Assembly (NCBI GenBank): GCA_028292405.1
Contig: JAQGMJ010000045.1
Span: 1-64,000, forward strand
Origin: Betaproteobacteria bacterium
GTDB lineage: Bacteria; Pseudomonadota; Gammaproteobacteria; Burkholderiales; JAEUOS01
Reading direction: 5' to 3'
DNA length: 64,000 nt
The notes beneath the pieces are model-generated. The model saw only the letters and a program-made list of their open reading frames with translations, was not told the origin of the DNA and did no database searches. Position 1 is the first letter of the stretch. Every line of letters starts with the position of its first letter. A program made the translations under genes and the position numbers. Shown here piece by piece: positions 27,185 to 35,576 of the stretch.

Positions 27185-28918
27185 CTATTTCTTCTTTGCG
27201 GCTTGCGGGTTCAGGCTGGTGATGCGGCCGCTCTCGGTACCGGCGCCCTCGTCAATCACCGCGTTGATCAGGGTCGGCTTGCGCGAACGGATCGCTTCTT
27301 CCATGGCTTTGCGCAGTTCGGCCGGGTTGGTGGCGTGCACGCCGACGCCGCCGAAGGCCTCGATCAGCTTGTCGTAGCGCGCGCCCTTGACAAACACGGT
27401 CGGTGCCGCGTCGGCGTGCCCGGTGGGGTTGACGTCCTTGCCGCCGTAGACGCCGTTATTGTTGAAGATCACCACGCACACCGGCAGGTTGTAGCGGCAG
27501 ATAGTCTCCACTTCCATGCCGGAGAAGCCGAAGGCGCTGTCGCCCTCGATGGCGATCACCGGCAGGTTGGTCTCGATCGCGGCGGCCACGGCAAAGCCCA
27601 TGCCGATGCCCATGATGCCCCAGGTGCCGACGTCCAGGCGCTTGCGCGGCTTGTACATGTCGACGATGCTGCGGGTGAAGTCGAGCGCGTTGGCGCCTTC
27701 GTTGACCAGCATGGCGTCCGGATTGGCCTTGACGATGTCGCGCACCACGTTGAGGGCGCTATGGAAATTCATCGGCGAGGGGTCCTTTGTCAGGGTCTCG
27801 GCCATCTTCGACAGGTTCTTGTCGCGGCGTTCGCCGATGGCGCCGGTCCACTCGGCCGGCGGCTTGGGGAAGCTCGCGCCCATGCCCTCGAGCAGCGCGG
27901 CAACGCAGGAGCCGATGTCGCCGATCACGGGTGCGGCGATGGCCACGTTGCTGTCGATCTCGGTGGGCGAAATGTCGATCTGGATGAATTGCTTGCCTCC
28001 CGCGGCGCCCCAGGTCTTGCCCTTGCCGTGCGACAGCAGCCAGTTCAGGCGCGCACCGACCAGCATGACGACGTCGGCCTCGGCCAGCACGTAGGAGCGG
28101 GCGGCGGCGGCCGATTGCGGGTGGGTGTCGGGCAACAGGCCCTTGGCCATGGACATCGGCAGGTAGGGGATGCCGCTCTTTTCGACCAGGGCCTTGATGT
28201 CGGCATCGGCCTGCGCATAGGCGGCGCCCTTGCCGAGCAAAATCAGCGGACGCTTGGCGCCCTTGAGCAGGTCCAGCGCGCGCTTGACCGAGTCCGGCGC
28301 GGGGATCTGGCGCGGCGCCGGGTCGACCACCTTGATCAGCGAATTCTTGCCGGCGATGGCGTCCATCGCCTGGCCGAACAGCTTGGCCGGCAGGTCGAGG
28401 TAGACACCGCCGGGACGCCCCGAAACCGCCGAGCGGATGGCGCGGGCCACGCCCACGCCGATATCCTGCGCATGCAGCACGCGAAAGGCGGCCTTGCACA
28501 GCGGCTTGGCGATCGCCAGTTGGTCCATTTCCTCGTAGTCGCCCTGCTGCAGGTCGACGATCTCGCGCTCGGAGGAGCCGCTGATGAGGATCATCGGGAA
28601 GCAGTTGGTGGTGGCGTTGGCCAGGGCCGTGAGACCGTTCAAGAAGCCGGGGGCCGACACCGTCAGGCAGATACCGGGCTTTTGCGTGATGAAGCCGGCG
28701 ATGGCCGCGGCGTTGCCGGCGTTCTGCTCATGGCGGAAGGAGATCACGCGCATGCCGGCGGCCTGCGCCTTGCGGGTCAGGTCGGTGATTGGAATGCCGG
28801 GCAGGCCATAGATGGTGGTGATGCCGTTGAGCTTCAGGGCATCGATAACCAGATGGAAGCCATCGGTCGTTGCACTCTCGTTTTCAGTCGCGGCGGGTGC
28901 TTCGTTCATGTTGCCCAT
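27185..28918 (-). CDS. oxc: Oxalyl-CoA decarboxylase
   Basis: A 577-residue thiamine-diphosphate enzyme that converts oxalyl-CoA to formyl-CoA and CO2. It follows the Oxalobacter formigenes enzyme nearly throughout: [16 protein letters not shown], the catalytic Glu64 in [56 protein letters not shown], and the ThDP-Mg motif [19 protein letters not shown], followed by FNNNG. ATG 28918 is chosen; the next Met is at residue 4. It heads the oxc-frc-formyltransferase run and is divergent from a CRP/FNR-type regulator gene with two FNR-like dyads between them. Confidence 0.96.
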   Translation of the reverse strand: MGNMNEAPAATENESATTDGFHLVIDALKLNGITTIYGLPGIPITDLTRKAQAAGMRVISFRHEQNAGNAAAIAGFITQKPGICLTVSAPGFLNGLTALANATTNCFPMILISGSSEREIVDLQQGDYEEMDQLAIAKPLCKAAFRVLHAQDIGVGVARAIRSAVSGRPGGVYLDLPAKLFGQAMDAIAGKNSLIKVVDPAPRQIPAPDSVKRALDLLKGAKRPLILLGKGAAYAQADADIKALVEKSGIPYLPMSMAKGLLPDTHPQSAAAARSYVLAEADVVMLVGARLNWLLSHGKGKTWGAAGGKQFIQIDISPTEIDSNVAIAAPVIGDIGSCVAALLEGMGASFPKPPAEWTGAIGERRDKNLSKMAETLTKDPSPMNFHSALNVVRDIVKANPDAMLVNEGANALDFTRSIVDMYKPRKRLDVGTWGIMGIGMGFAVAAAIETNLPVIAIEGDSAFGFSGMEVETICRYNLPVCVVIFNNNGVYGGKDVNPTGHADAAPTVFVKGARYDKLIEAFGGVGVHATNPAELRKAMEEAIRSRKPTLINAVIDEGAGTESGRITSLNPQAAKKK

Positions 28919-29099
28919 GTCGGGTATCTCCTGGGGGTACGGCTTGCAACTCGGGTGATTGGTGTCTGGCGGCGGAACCTGCTATCCGCCGGAAGGGCAT
29001 CCCGAGGGTTGGATGAGAGAGCGGCGGCGTATTTTGCATGTTTGCACCGGCGCTGCCTTCGCAGAAGTAGGAATATAGAAATCCCCCTCCGGATTGACC

Positions 29100-29113
29100 T
29101 TGACTGAAGTCAA
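29100..29113. promoter_or_regulatory. FNR-like dyad TTGACTGAAGTCAA upstream of oxc
   Basis: A perfect palindrome with 5-base arms (TTGAC/GTCAA) and a 4-base spacer. It fits the FNR-family operator TTGAT-N4-ATCAA with one symmetric change. Confidence 0.7.
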
Positions 29114-29122
29114 CGAAGGCGC

Positions 29123-29136
29123 TTGACCCACCTCAA
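29123..29136. promoter_or_regulatory. Second FNR-like dyad TTGACCCACCTCAA upstream of oxc
   Basis: TTGA-N6-TCAA with intact four-base outer arms. It is 23 bases from the first dyad, about two helical turns, so both would lie on the same DNA face. Confidence 0.6.
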
Positions 29137-29272
29137 GACGGCCCCGTTTCCGGGTGGGCCGGAACTGTAAAACGGGGTTTGAATCCGCGCGGCACGTGGG
29201 CTTATAATCTGGCGTTGCCCCCGATTTTGCCAACGACGCGCGGCACTCATCCTGCATCACTCCGGCTCCTCC

Positions 29273-29875
29273 ATGACCAGCATCGCCTCCCATCCGCAGC
29301 GCAACACCATCCGGGTGCAACTGAAGCAGAACGTGATCCTGCGCAAGGTGGAGGCGCGCTTCTGGGACGAGCTCGAGCCCAAGCTGGAGATTTCCGAGTA
29401 CGCCAAGGGCGCGATGATGGTGACCCAGGGCTCCGGGCAGATGGAGCAGTTTTTCATCCTCGAAGGCATCCTCAAGCGCGTGGTCGGCAACTCCGAGGGC
29501 AAGGAGATGATCCTGCGCCTGGCCGCCGAGACCGACATGGACACCAGCTACGCCGCCTGGCGCCTGGAGCAGCCCACGCCCTACTCCATCGTCGCGCTGA
29601 CCAACTGCCGCGTCGCCAAGATGCCGCTGGAGACCTGGGTGGAGTTCCTCGAACACCACCCGGACGTGAAGAACGTCTTCGAATACGAGATCATGCGCCT
29701 GATGTCGGAGGTGATGGCCCATACCATCACGCTGCACCTGCTGGACGCGCCCGGCCGCCTGGCCCGCTTCGAGCGCAAGCACGCCGACCTGATCGACCGC
29801 ATCCCGAAAAAGGAACTGGCGGCCTACCTCAATATCACCCCCGAGACGCTGTCGCGGGTGAAACCGAAAAAATAA
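29273..29875 (+). CDS. CRP/FNR family transcriptional regulator of the oxalate region
   Basis: 200 residues. A cupin sensory domain occupies about 20-120 (EYAKGAMMVTQGSGQMEQFFILEGILKRVV), then a dimerisation helix (HPDVKNVFEYEIMRLMSEVM). A short winged-helix domain has the recognition helix in KKELAAYLNITPETLSRVK. The residues E-x-x-S-R in PETLSR are those used by FNR to read TTGA arms. No FNR-like Cys cluster is present at the N-terminus, so it does not look like an oxygen-sensing [4Fe-4S] protein; a small-molecule ligand is more likely. It is divergent from oxc and ends in a strong terminator. I infer that it controls the local oxalate/formate genes through the five TTGA-N6-TCAA sites. Confidence 0.82.
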   Translation: MTSIASHPQRNTIRVQLKQNVILRKVEARFWDELEPKLEISEYAKGAMMVTQGSGQMEQFFILEGILKRVVGNSEGKEMILRLAAETDMDTSYAAWRLEQPTPYSIVALTNCRVAKMPLETWVEFLEHHPDVKNVFEYEIMRLMSEVMAHTITLHLLDAPGRLARFERKHADLIDRIPKKELAAYLNITPETLSRVKPKK

Positions 29876-29893
29876 CCCGTCTTCCAGACGGCG

Positions 29894-29923
29894 AAAAAGG
29901 CGCCGGGCATGGGCGCCTTTTTT
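29894..29923. terminator. Terminator after the CRP/FNR-type regulator
   Basis: AAAAAGGCGCC, a 7-base loop and GGCGCCTTTTTT form a GC stem flanked by A and T runs, so it can terminate the plus-strand regulator transcript and also the minus-strand tctCBA transcript that ends 43 bases to the right. Confidence 0.88.
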
Positions 29924-29965
29924 ATTCGCGCGATGCCGCAGCATCATGCCCGCTCGCGGCAGCCC

Positions 29966-31498
29966 TCAGGCGCCGCTGGTGGCCGGCTTGCCCTTGCCGC
30001 CGCCGCGCAGTTTTTTCAAGCCCAGGGCAAGCAGGGGCCAGAACAGCAGCAGCAGCGCCACGCTGGTCAGGCCGCCAACCAGGCCATTGGAAAACAGGAT
30101 GCGCATGTCGCCCTGCGAAGCCAGCATTGCCTGGCGGAACGACTCTTCCGCCCGGTCGCCCAGCACGATGGCCAGCACCAGCGGCGCCAGCGGATAGTCC
30201 AGCTTCTTGAACACATAGCCGATCACCCCGAACAGCACCATCATGTAGACGTCGAACAGCGAGTTGTGCACCGTGTAGGCGCCGATGGCGCAGATCACCA
30301 GCACCACCGGCGCGATGATGGAGAACGGGATGCGCAGGATGGCGGCGAAGAACGGCACGCAGGTCAGCACCACGATCAGCCCGGCGATGTTGCCCAGGTA
30401 CATCGAGGCGATCAGGCCCCAGACGAAGTCCTTTTGCTCGACGAACAGCAGCGGCCCCGGCTGCAGGCCCCAGATCAAGAGCGCGCCCAGCAGCACCGCG
30501 GCGGTAGGCGAGCCGGGCACGCCGAGCGTCATCATCGGCAGCAGCGCGCTGGTGCCGGCGGCATGCGCCGCGGTTTCCGGCGCGACCACGCCTTCGATCT
30601 GCGGGTCGTCGTCACTGCCGAACTTCGAACCGTTCTTGCTCATGCGCTGGGCAATGCCGTAGCTCATGAAGGAAGCCGGGGTGGCGCCGCCGGGCACGAT
30701 GCCCATGAAGCAGCCGACCGCCGCCGAGCGCAGGCTGGTGACCCAGTACTTCGGCAGTTCCTTCCAGGTGTCGAGCACCACCCGCTTGTCGATTTTCGCC
30801 TGGATGCCCTTGAACTCCAGGCCTTCTTCCAGGGTCTGCAGGATTTCGCCGATGCCGAACAGGCCGATCACCGCGATCAGGAAGTCGAAGCCCTTGATCA
30901 GCACTTCGGTGCCGAAGGTCATGCGCAGGGTGCCGGAGACGCCGTCCATGCCCACCGCAGCGAAGGCGAAGCCCAGCATCATCGCGGCCAGGGTCTTCAT
31001 CGGATTGCCCTTGCTCATGCCGATGAAGGCGCAGAAGGTAAGCAGGTAGACGGCGAAGAATTCCGGGCCGCCGAACTTCAGCGCGAAGCGCGCGACCATC
31101 GGCGAGAGGAAGGTGATCAGCAGCACGGCGACCAGGGCGCCGAAAAACGAGGAAGTGAAAGCCGCCGTCAATGCCGCGCCGGCGCGCCCTTTTTGCGCCA
31201 GCGGAAAGCCGTCGAAGGTGGTGGCCACCGACCAGGGCTCGCCCGGGATGTTGAACAGGATGGAGGTGATGGCCCCGCCGAACAGCGCGCCCCAGTAGAT
31301 GCACGAGAGCATGATAATGCCGGAGGTCGGCGACATGCTGAAGGTCAGCGGCAGCAGGATGGCCACGCCGTTGGCGCCGCCCAGCCCCGGCAGCACGCCG
31401 ATGATCACCCCCAGCACCACCCCGATCATCATCAGCATCAGGTTGAAGGGCGTGAGCGCGACCGCGAAGCCGTGCATCAGTGAATTGATTTCATCCAT
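29966..31498 (-). CDS. tctA: Tripartite tricarboxylate transporter large permease (TctA family)
   Basis: A 510-residue TctA permease with about 12 membrane helices. The family signature GVVLGVIIGVLPGLGGANGVAI is near residue 25, with the second copy VGCFMGIVPGGATPASFMSY near residue 245 (the characteristic G-x-x-P-G repeat). It carries solute with Na+ or H+ across the inner membrane, working with TctB and a periplasmic TctC receptor. It is the last gene of the tctC-tctB-tctA order on the minus strand and ends at the terminator shared with the regulator. Its location among oxalate and formate genes suggests a C2 dicarboxylate or related acid as substrate; that is inference. Confidence 0.93.
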   Translation of the reverse strand: MDEINSLMHGFAVALTPFNLMLMMIGVVLGVIIGVLPGLGGANGVAILLPLTFSMSPTSGIIMLSCIYWGALFGGAITSILFNIPGEPWSVATTFDGFPLAQKGRAGAALTAAFTSSFFGALVAVLLITFLSPMVARFALKFGGPEFFAVYLLTFCAFIGMSKGNPMKTLAAMMLGFAFAAVGMDGVSGTLRMTFGTEVLIKGFDFLIAVIGLFGIGEILQTLEEGLEFKGIQAKIDKRVVLDTWKELPKYWVTSLRSAAVGCFMGIVPGGATPASFMSYGIAQRMSKNGSKFGSDDDPQIEGVVAPETAAHAAGTSALLPMMTLGVPGSPTAAVLLGALLIWGLQPGPLLFVEQKDFVWGLIASMYLGNIAGLIVVLTCVPFFAAILRIPFSIIAPVVLVICAIGAYTVHNSLFDVYMMVLFGVIGYVFKKLDYPLAPLVLAIVLGDRAEESFRQAMLASQGDMRILFSNGLVGGLTSVALLLLFWPLLALGLKKLRGGGKGKPATSGA

Positions 31499-31558
31499 GA
31501 TTCATTTCCGTTTTAACTTTTTCTGCTCTGCAATCGGGAACCTGTTTACACGCGGCCA

Positions 31559-32062
31559 TCAGTTGAGATGCAGCCACGCTTCCAGCGGCCCTTTCGGCAG
31601 GGGCACCTTGAACCAGAATTCGAAGGTGGCGAAAAACGCCACCATCAGCACCACCGGGATGAGCACGGACTTGAGCCAGGAGTATTTGCCAAGCACGCGC
31701 ATGAACCAGGCGATGAAGACGATCGACGCCACGTAGATGCCGGTCTGCTCGATCACCGCGACGTAGACGATGGTCGGCAGCAATACGAACAGCACCAGCT
31801 TGAGCTGGCCGCGGGTAACGAAAGACTCTTCGGCCAGCAAGCGATTCATCACACTGCGGATGAAGGTGTAGAGCGAGGAAATGCACAACAGCGAGCCGAC
31901 GTAAAACGGGAAATAGCCGGCCTGCGGGCCGTCGTCGCCCCAGCGGTTGCCCAGACGTATGCTGTCGTAGATCACCAGCGCGCCGACGGCGAAAATGATC
32001 CCCGCCACCACCAGTTCCATGGTCCGCACCGAGGTGGCCGGCCGATCCTGATCTTGATTCAT
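31559..32062 (-). CDS. tctB: Tripartite tricarboxylate transporter small permease (TctB family)
   Basis: A 167-residue TctB protein with four membrane helices (MELVVAGIIFAVGALVIYDS, YFPFYVGSLLCISSLYTF, LKLVLFVLLPTIVYVAVIE and LKSVLIPVVLMVAFFATFEF). The WGDDGPQAGYFPFYVG stretch between helices 1 and 2 is a family signature. ATG 32062 starts MNQDQDRPATS; the open frame upstream is not convincing. It lies 60 bases upstream of tctA and 126 bases after tctC, with a terminator in between, so the membrane subunits may be made at lower level than the receptor. Confidence 0.88.
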   Translation of the reverse strand: MNQDQDRPATSVRTMELVVAGIIFAVGALVIYDSIRLGNRWGDDGPQAGYFPFYVGSLLCISSLYTFIRSVMNRLLAEESFVTRGQLKLVLFVLLPTIVYVAVIEQTGIYVASIVFIAWFMRVLGKYSWLKSVLIPVVLMVAFFATFEFWFKVPLPKGPLEAWLHLN

Positions 32063-32149
32063 TTCGAAGCACCCGCGCTGATCAGCGCAAAAATTGCGAA
32101 AAAACGGAGAAAACCAAACCAAAAACCGCAAAAAACCGAACTACGGGCA

Positions 32150-32179
32150 AAAAAAGGCCCGGACGGTCAGGTCCGGGCC
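32150..32179 (-). terminator. Intra-operon terminator between tctC and tctB
   Basis: On the minus strand GGCCCGGAC, a 6-base loop and GTCCGGGCC form a perfect 9-bp stem followed by seven T. It lies directly after the tctC stop and before tctB. It would make tctC the most abundant message, as expected for a receptor needed in excess. Confidence 0.85.
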
Positions 32180-32188
32180 GGATGATGC

Positions 32189-33199
32189 CTACTTGCCGCC
32201 AGCCAGGAAGCCAGCTTCACGCATCAATTGCTGGTGGCGCGTTTCTTCCTTCGCCACCCAGGTGCGGTATTCCTCGCCCTTCATGGTGGTGGTGTTGAGC
32301 GCGCCCTTTTCCAGGTAATCTTTCCACTCCGGGGTCGCGCGCACCTTTTCCAGCAGGTCGACGTAGTACTTGGTCTGCTCCGCGGTCACGCCGGCCGGCA
32401 TGAAAATCCCGCGCAGCATCAGGTATTCCACGTTCAGGCCCGAGTCCTTGCAGGGCGGAATGTCGTTCCACGACATGGTCTCGGTAACCTTTGCCTTGTA
32501 CGGCATGCGCGTCTTGTCGAACACGCACAGCGGACGCAGCTTGCCGCCGCGCCACTGCGCCACCGCCTCGATCGGATTATTCACTGAAGAGTCGATGTGA
32601 TCCCCCACCAGCTGCACGGCCACATCGCCGCCGCCCTTGAACGGGATGTAGGTCATCTTGATCTTGGCCTGCTTCTCGATGGCCACGGTGATGATCTGGT
32701 CTTCCTGCTTGGAGCCGGTGCCGCCCATCTTGAATTTGTTCGGGCCGGCGGCGCGCACGGCGTCGACATATTCCTTGGCCGTCTTGTAAGGCTTGTCGGC
32801 GTTGACCCAGAGCACGAACTGGTCAAGCGCCATCATCTCGACCGGGGTCAGGTCCTTCCAGTTGAAAGGAACACCGGTGGCCATCGGCGTGGTGAACAGG
32901 TTCGACAGCGTGATGATGATCTTGTGCGGATCGCCCTTGGCGTTCTTCACGTCGAGGAAGCCTTCGGCCCCGGCGCCGCCGCCCTTGTTGACCACCACCA
33001 GCGGCTGCTTCATCAAGTTGTTTTTCTTGATGATGCCGTCGATCAGGCGCGCCATCTGGTCGGCGCCGCCACCGGTGCCCGCGGGCACCACGAACTCCAC
33101 TGTCTTGGTGGGTTCCCAGGCCGCCTGCGCCACTGGCGCCGTCAAACCCAAAGCACCGATCAGTGCAGCCAATACGGATATTTTTCCCGCTAACTTCAT
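32189..33199 (-). CDS. tctC: Tripartite tricarboxylate transporter receptor (TctC family)
   Basis: A 336-residue periplasmic receptor. The signal peptide runs to about residue 26 (GLTAPVAQAAWEPTK). Conserved blocks include KTVEFVVPAGTGGGADQMAR, VVNKGGGAGAEGFLDVKNAKGDP, KMGGTGSKQEDQIITVAIE and MTYIPFKGGGDVAVQLVGDHIDS. These differ from the usual Bug consensus (GGSNDILAR, NRPGAGG). It is a distinct subgroup seen with linked tctBA genes and is not an orphan Bug. ATG 33199 has GAGGTTGAGA upstream. The substrate is unknown; position between the oxalate regulator and fhs makes oxalate or a related acid a testable guess. Confidence 0.88.
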   Translation of the reverse strand: MKLAGKISVLAALIGALGLTAPVAQAAWEPTKTVEFVVPAGTGGGADQMARLIDGIIKKNNLMKQPLVVVNKGGGAGAEGFLDVKNAKGDPHKIIITLSNLFTTPMATGVPFNWKDLTPVEMMALDQFVLWVNADKPYKTAKEYVDAVRAAGPNKFKMGGTGSKQEDQIITVAIEKQAKIKMTYIPFKGGGDVAVQLVGDHIDSSVNNPIEAVAQWRGGKLRPLCVFDKTRMPYKAKVTETMSWNDIPPCKDSGLNVEYLMLRGIFMPAGVTAEQTKYYVDLLEKVRATPEWKDYLEKGALNTTTMKGEEYRTWVAKEETRHQQLMREAGFLAGGK

Positions 33200-33645
33200 C
33201 TCAACCTCCTGTTTTGGTTTTCGACTCGACAAACGCGGGAAATTGTATTGCTTTTCCTGCACCTACGCAGAGAGGGTGCGAGCTGGTGCACCGCGTTCCC
33301 GCGAAAGTGGTCGCAATAAAGACGAGGATGCGCTTGAAGGAGCGAGGGATTGCAGGCAGGTTCCGGCCGGCCAGCCGTAGCGAAGCCCGTGCCTGGGCAC
33401 GTTCTCGATCGATCTGCGCCTGCCACCTGCGAATGCGCCAACCCATTCTCCTTGGGCGACCCCGCTTACCGCCGCGGTTCCGTTTGCCGGGAGCCGCGAT
33501 GCGGCTCCTTTGTCTCGTGGTCGTTTGTCTTTTTTACCGCCGGCCGGCACGCCCCCGCTGCATGCGAAGGCGCAATTTTTGACTGCGCCTGGCCTTAACC
33601 GCCCGCCTTTACCGCCTCTACCACCTGCTGCCTGCTGCCTGCCGC
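33200..33645. other. Intergenic stretch between fhs and tctC
   Basis: 446 bases with several short frames on both strands, none with coding character or a family match. It must contain the tctC promoter, but I saw no clear -35/-10 pair and no TTGA-N6-TCAA dyad, in contrast to the oxc, fhs and formate dehydrogenase upstream regions. Confidence 0.5.
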
Positions 33646-35322
33646 TCAGAACAGGCCCACTACCTTGCCGTTGTCGTCGAGGTCGATGATCTCGGCCGAC
33701 GGCACCTTCGGCAAACCGGGCATGGTCATGACGTCGCCGCACACCATCACGATGAATTCCGCACCGGCGTTCAGACGCACTTCGCGGATGTTCAGCATGT
33801 GGCCGGAAGGCGCGCCGCGCAATTGCGGATCGGTCGAGAAGGAATACTGGGTCTTGGCCACGCAGACCGGAAAGTGGCCGTAACCCTCATCCTGCAGCTT
33901 CTTGATCTGGCCGCGGATCTTCGCGTCGGCGGTGACGTCGGCCGCGCCGTAGATCTTGGTGGCGATCTTTTTCATCTTGTCCCACAGCGGGTCGCTGTCT
34001 TCGTAGACGAAAGAGAACTTGTTCGGCTGCTCGCACAGCTTGACCACTTCGCGCGCGACATCGGCCGCGCCCTTGCCGCCCTCGGCCCAGTGACGCGCCA
34101 GCACCACGGGAACACCCAGCTTGCCGAGCTTGTCGCGCAGCAGCGCATGTTCGGCATCGGTGTCGTGGATGAAATGGTTGATCGACACCACGCAGGGCAG
34201 GCCGTAGTTCTTGGTCACGTTGTTGACGTGGCGTTCGATGTTGGAGATGCCCTTTTCCAGTGCGTCGAGATTCTCGGTGTTGATGGTCTTCAGATCGGCG
34301 CCGCCGTGATACTTCAGCGCCCGCACGGTGGCGACGATCACCACCGCCGAGGGACGCAGGCCGGTCTTGCGGCACTTGATGTCGATGAACTTCTCGGCCC
34401 CGAGGTCGGCACCGAAGCCAGCCTCCGTCACCACGTAATCGGCCAGCTTCAGCGCGGTTTGCGTGGCGATCACCGAGTTGCAGCCGTGGGCGATGTTGGC
34501 GAAGGGGCCGCCGTGGATGAAGGCCGGGTTGTTTTCCAGCGTCTGCACCAGGTTCGGGGCCAGCGCGTCCTTCAGCAGCACGGTCATGGCGCCATGGACC
34601 TTCAGGTCGCGCGCGCGCACCGCCTTCTGGTCGCGGGTGTAGCCGATGACGATGTTGCCCAGGCGCTCCTTCATGTCCTTGAGCGAAGTGGACAGGCAGA
34701 AGATCGCCATCACTTCGGAAGCCACGACGATGTCGAAGCCGTCCTGGCGCGGATAGCCGTTGGCCGGGCCGCCCAGGGCGATGGTGATGTCGCGCAGGCT
34801 GCGGTCGTTCATGTCGACCACGCGCTTCCACTGGATGCGGCGCACGTCGATGTTCAGCTCGTTGCCGTGGTGGATGTGGTTGTCGATCGCCGCGGCCAGC
34901 AGGTTGTTGGCCAGCGCGATGGCGGCGAAGTCGCCGGTGAAGTGCAGGTTGATGTCTTCCATCGGCACCACCTGGGCGTAGCCGCCGCCGGCGGCGCCGC
35001 CCTTCATGCCGAACACGGGTCCAAGGGACGGTTCACGCAGGGCGATGATGGCTTTCTTGCCGATGAAGTTGAGCGCGTCGCCCAGGCCCACGGTGGTGGT
35101 GGTCTTGCCTTCGCCGGCGGGCGTCGGGCTGATGGCGGTCACCAGCACCAGCTTGCCGTTGGGCTTGTCCTTCAGGGTCTCGATGAAATCGAGCGACAGC
35201 TTGGCCTTGTAGTGGCCGTAGGGGACGAGATGATCGTCGGAGATGCCCAGCTTGTCCTTCGCCACCTTGGAGACGCGCTCCATTTTGGCTGCTTGTGCGA
35301 TTTCAATATCGGACTTTGGCAT
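33646..35322 (-). CDS. fhs: Formate--tetrahydrofolate ligase
   Basis: A 558-residue formyl-THF synthetase: ATP + formate + THF gives 10-formyl-THF. The P-loop [18 protein letters not shown] is at residues 67-84. [19 protein letters not shown] and [19 protein letters not shown] follow, and [21 protein letters not shown] is the family signature. Near the end [13 protein letters not shown] is standard. It is between tctC and the formate dehydrogenase genes, giving formate a route into C1-folate metabolism. Two FNR-like dyads lie 92-144 bases upstream of the start. Confidence 0.97.
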   Translation of the reverse strand: MPKSDIEIAQAAKMERVSKVAKDKLGISDDHLVPYGHYKAKLSLDFIETLKDKPNGKLVLVTAISPTPAGEGKTTTTVGLGDALNFIGKKAIIALREPSLGPVFGMKGGAAGGGYAQVVPMEDINLHFTGDFAAIALANNLLAAAIDNHIHHGNELNIDVRRIQWKRVVDMNDRSLRDITIALGGPANGYPRQDGFDIVVASEVMAIFCLSTSLKDMKERLGNIVIGYTRDQKAVRARDLKVHGAMTVLLKDALAPNLVQTLENNPAFIHGGPFANIAHGCNSVIATQTALKLADYVVTEAGFGADLGAEKFIDIKCRKTGLRPSAVVIVATVRALKYHGGADLKTINTENLDALEKGISNIERHVNNVTKNYGLPCVVSINHFIHDTDAEHALLRDKLGKLGVPVVLARHWAEGGKGAADVAREVVKLCEQPNKFSFVYEDSDPLWDKMKKIATKIYGAADVTADAKIRGQIKKLQDEGYGHFPVCVAKTQYSFSTDPQLRGAPSGHMLNIREVRLNAGAEFIVMVCGDVMTMPGLPKVPSAEIIDLDDNGKVVGLF

Positions 35323-35413
35323 TCTTCCAGTCTCCGTGAGTTGTTGTATTCAGCGTGTTCGCCAGCAAAAATTCCAGCGCCACAAAATTTAGATTCGGGG
35401 TCGATTCGCAACC

Positions 35414-35427
35414 TTGATTGATATCAA
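35414..35427. promoter_or_regulatory. Perfect FNR-type dyad TTGATTGATATCAA upstream of fhs
   Basis: An exact match to the FNR consensus TTGAT-N4-ATCAA. The centre is about 99 bases upstream of the fhs ATG. Confidence 0.78.
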
Positions 35428-35452
35428 GTTTGCGCCCTTGATTTTCGTTTTC

Positions 35453-35466
35453 TTGATGCGCGTCAA
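35453..35466. promoter_or_regulatory. Second FNR-like dyad TTGATGCGCGTCAA upstream of fhs
   Basis: TTGAT-N4-GTCAA, one change from perfect symmetry. It is 39 bases from the first dyad and lies between fhs and the end of the formate dehydrogenase alpha gene. Confidence 0.62.
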
Positions 35467-35576
35467 CTTGACGGTGCATCAGGAAATTTTCATTTGGCGC
35501 AATTACCGCCGCGCCGATCGACATGACAACGCCGCGACAAACGGCGGCGCGCGCTGCCGTTTGCCGCATCAGGGAG

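Larger units (their letters stand above)
28919..29272. promoter_or_regulatory. Divergent control region between oxc and the CRP/FNR-type regulator
   Basis: No gene is seen in these 354 bases. They hold two FNR-like dyads at 29100-29113 and 29123-29136, placed about 180-220 bases from the oxc start and 135-175 bases from the regulator start. The region thus probably drives both genes and allows the regulator to control itself. I could not assign clear -35/-10 elements. Confidence 0.65.

Noticed and set aside
27077..29107. A 676-codon open frame on the plus strand over oxc
   Set aside because: Antisense of oxalyl-CoA decarboxylase; composition and lack of motifs mark it as a shadow frame.
29273..29875. 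Canonical oxygen-sensing FNR
   Set aside because: The N-terminal Cys cluster needed for the [4Fe-4S] centre is absent, although the recognition helix is FNR-like.
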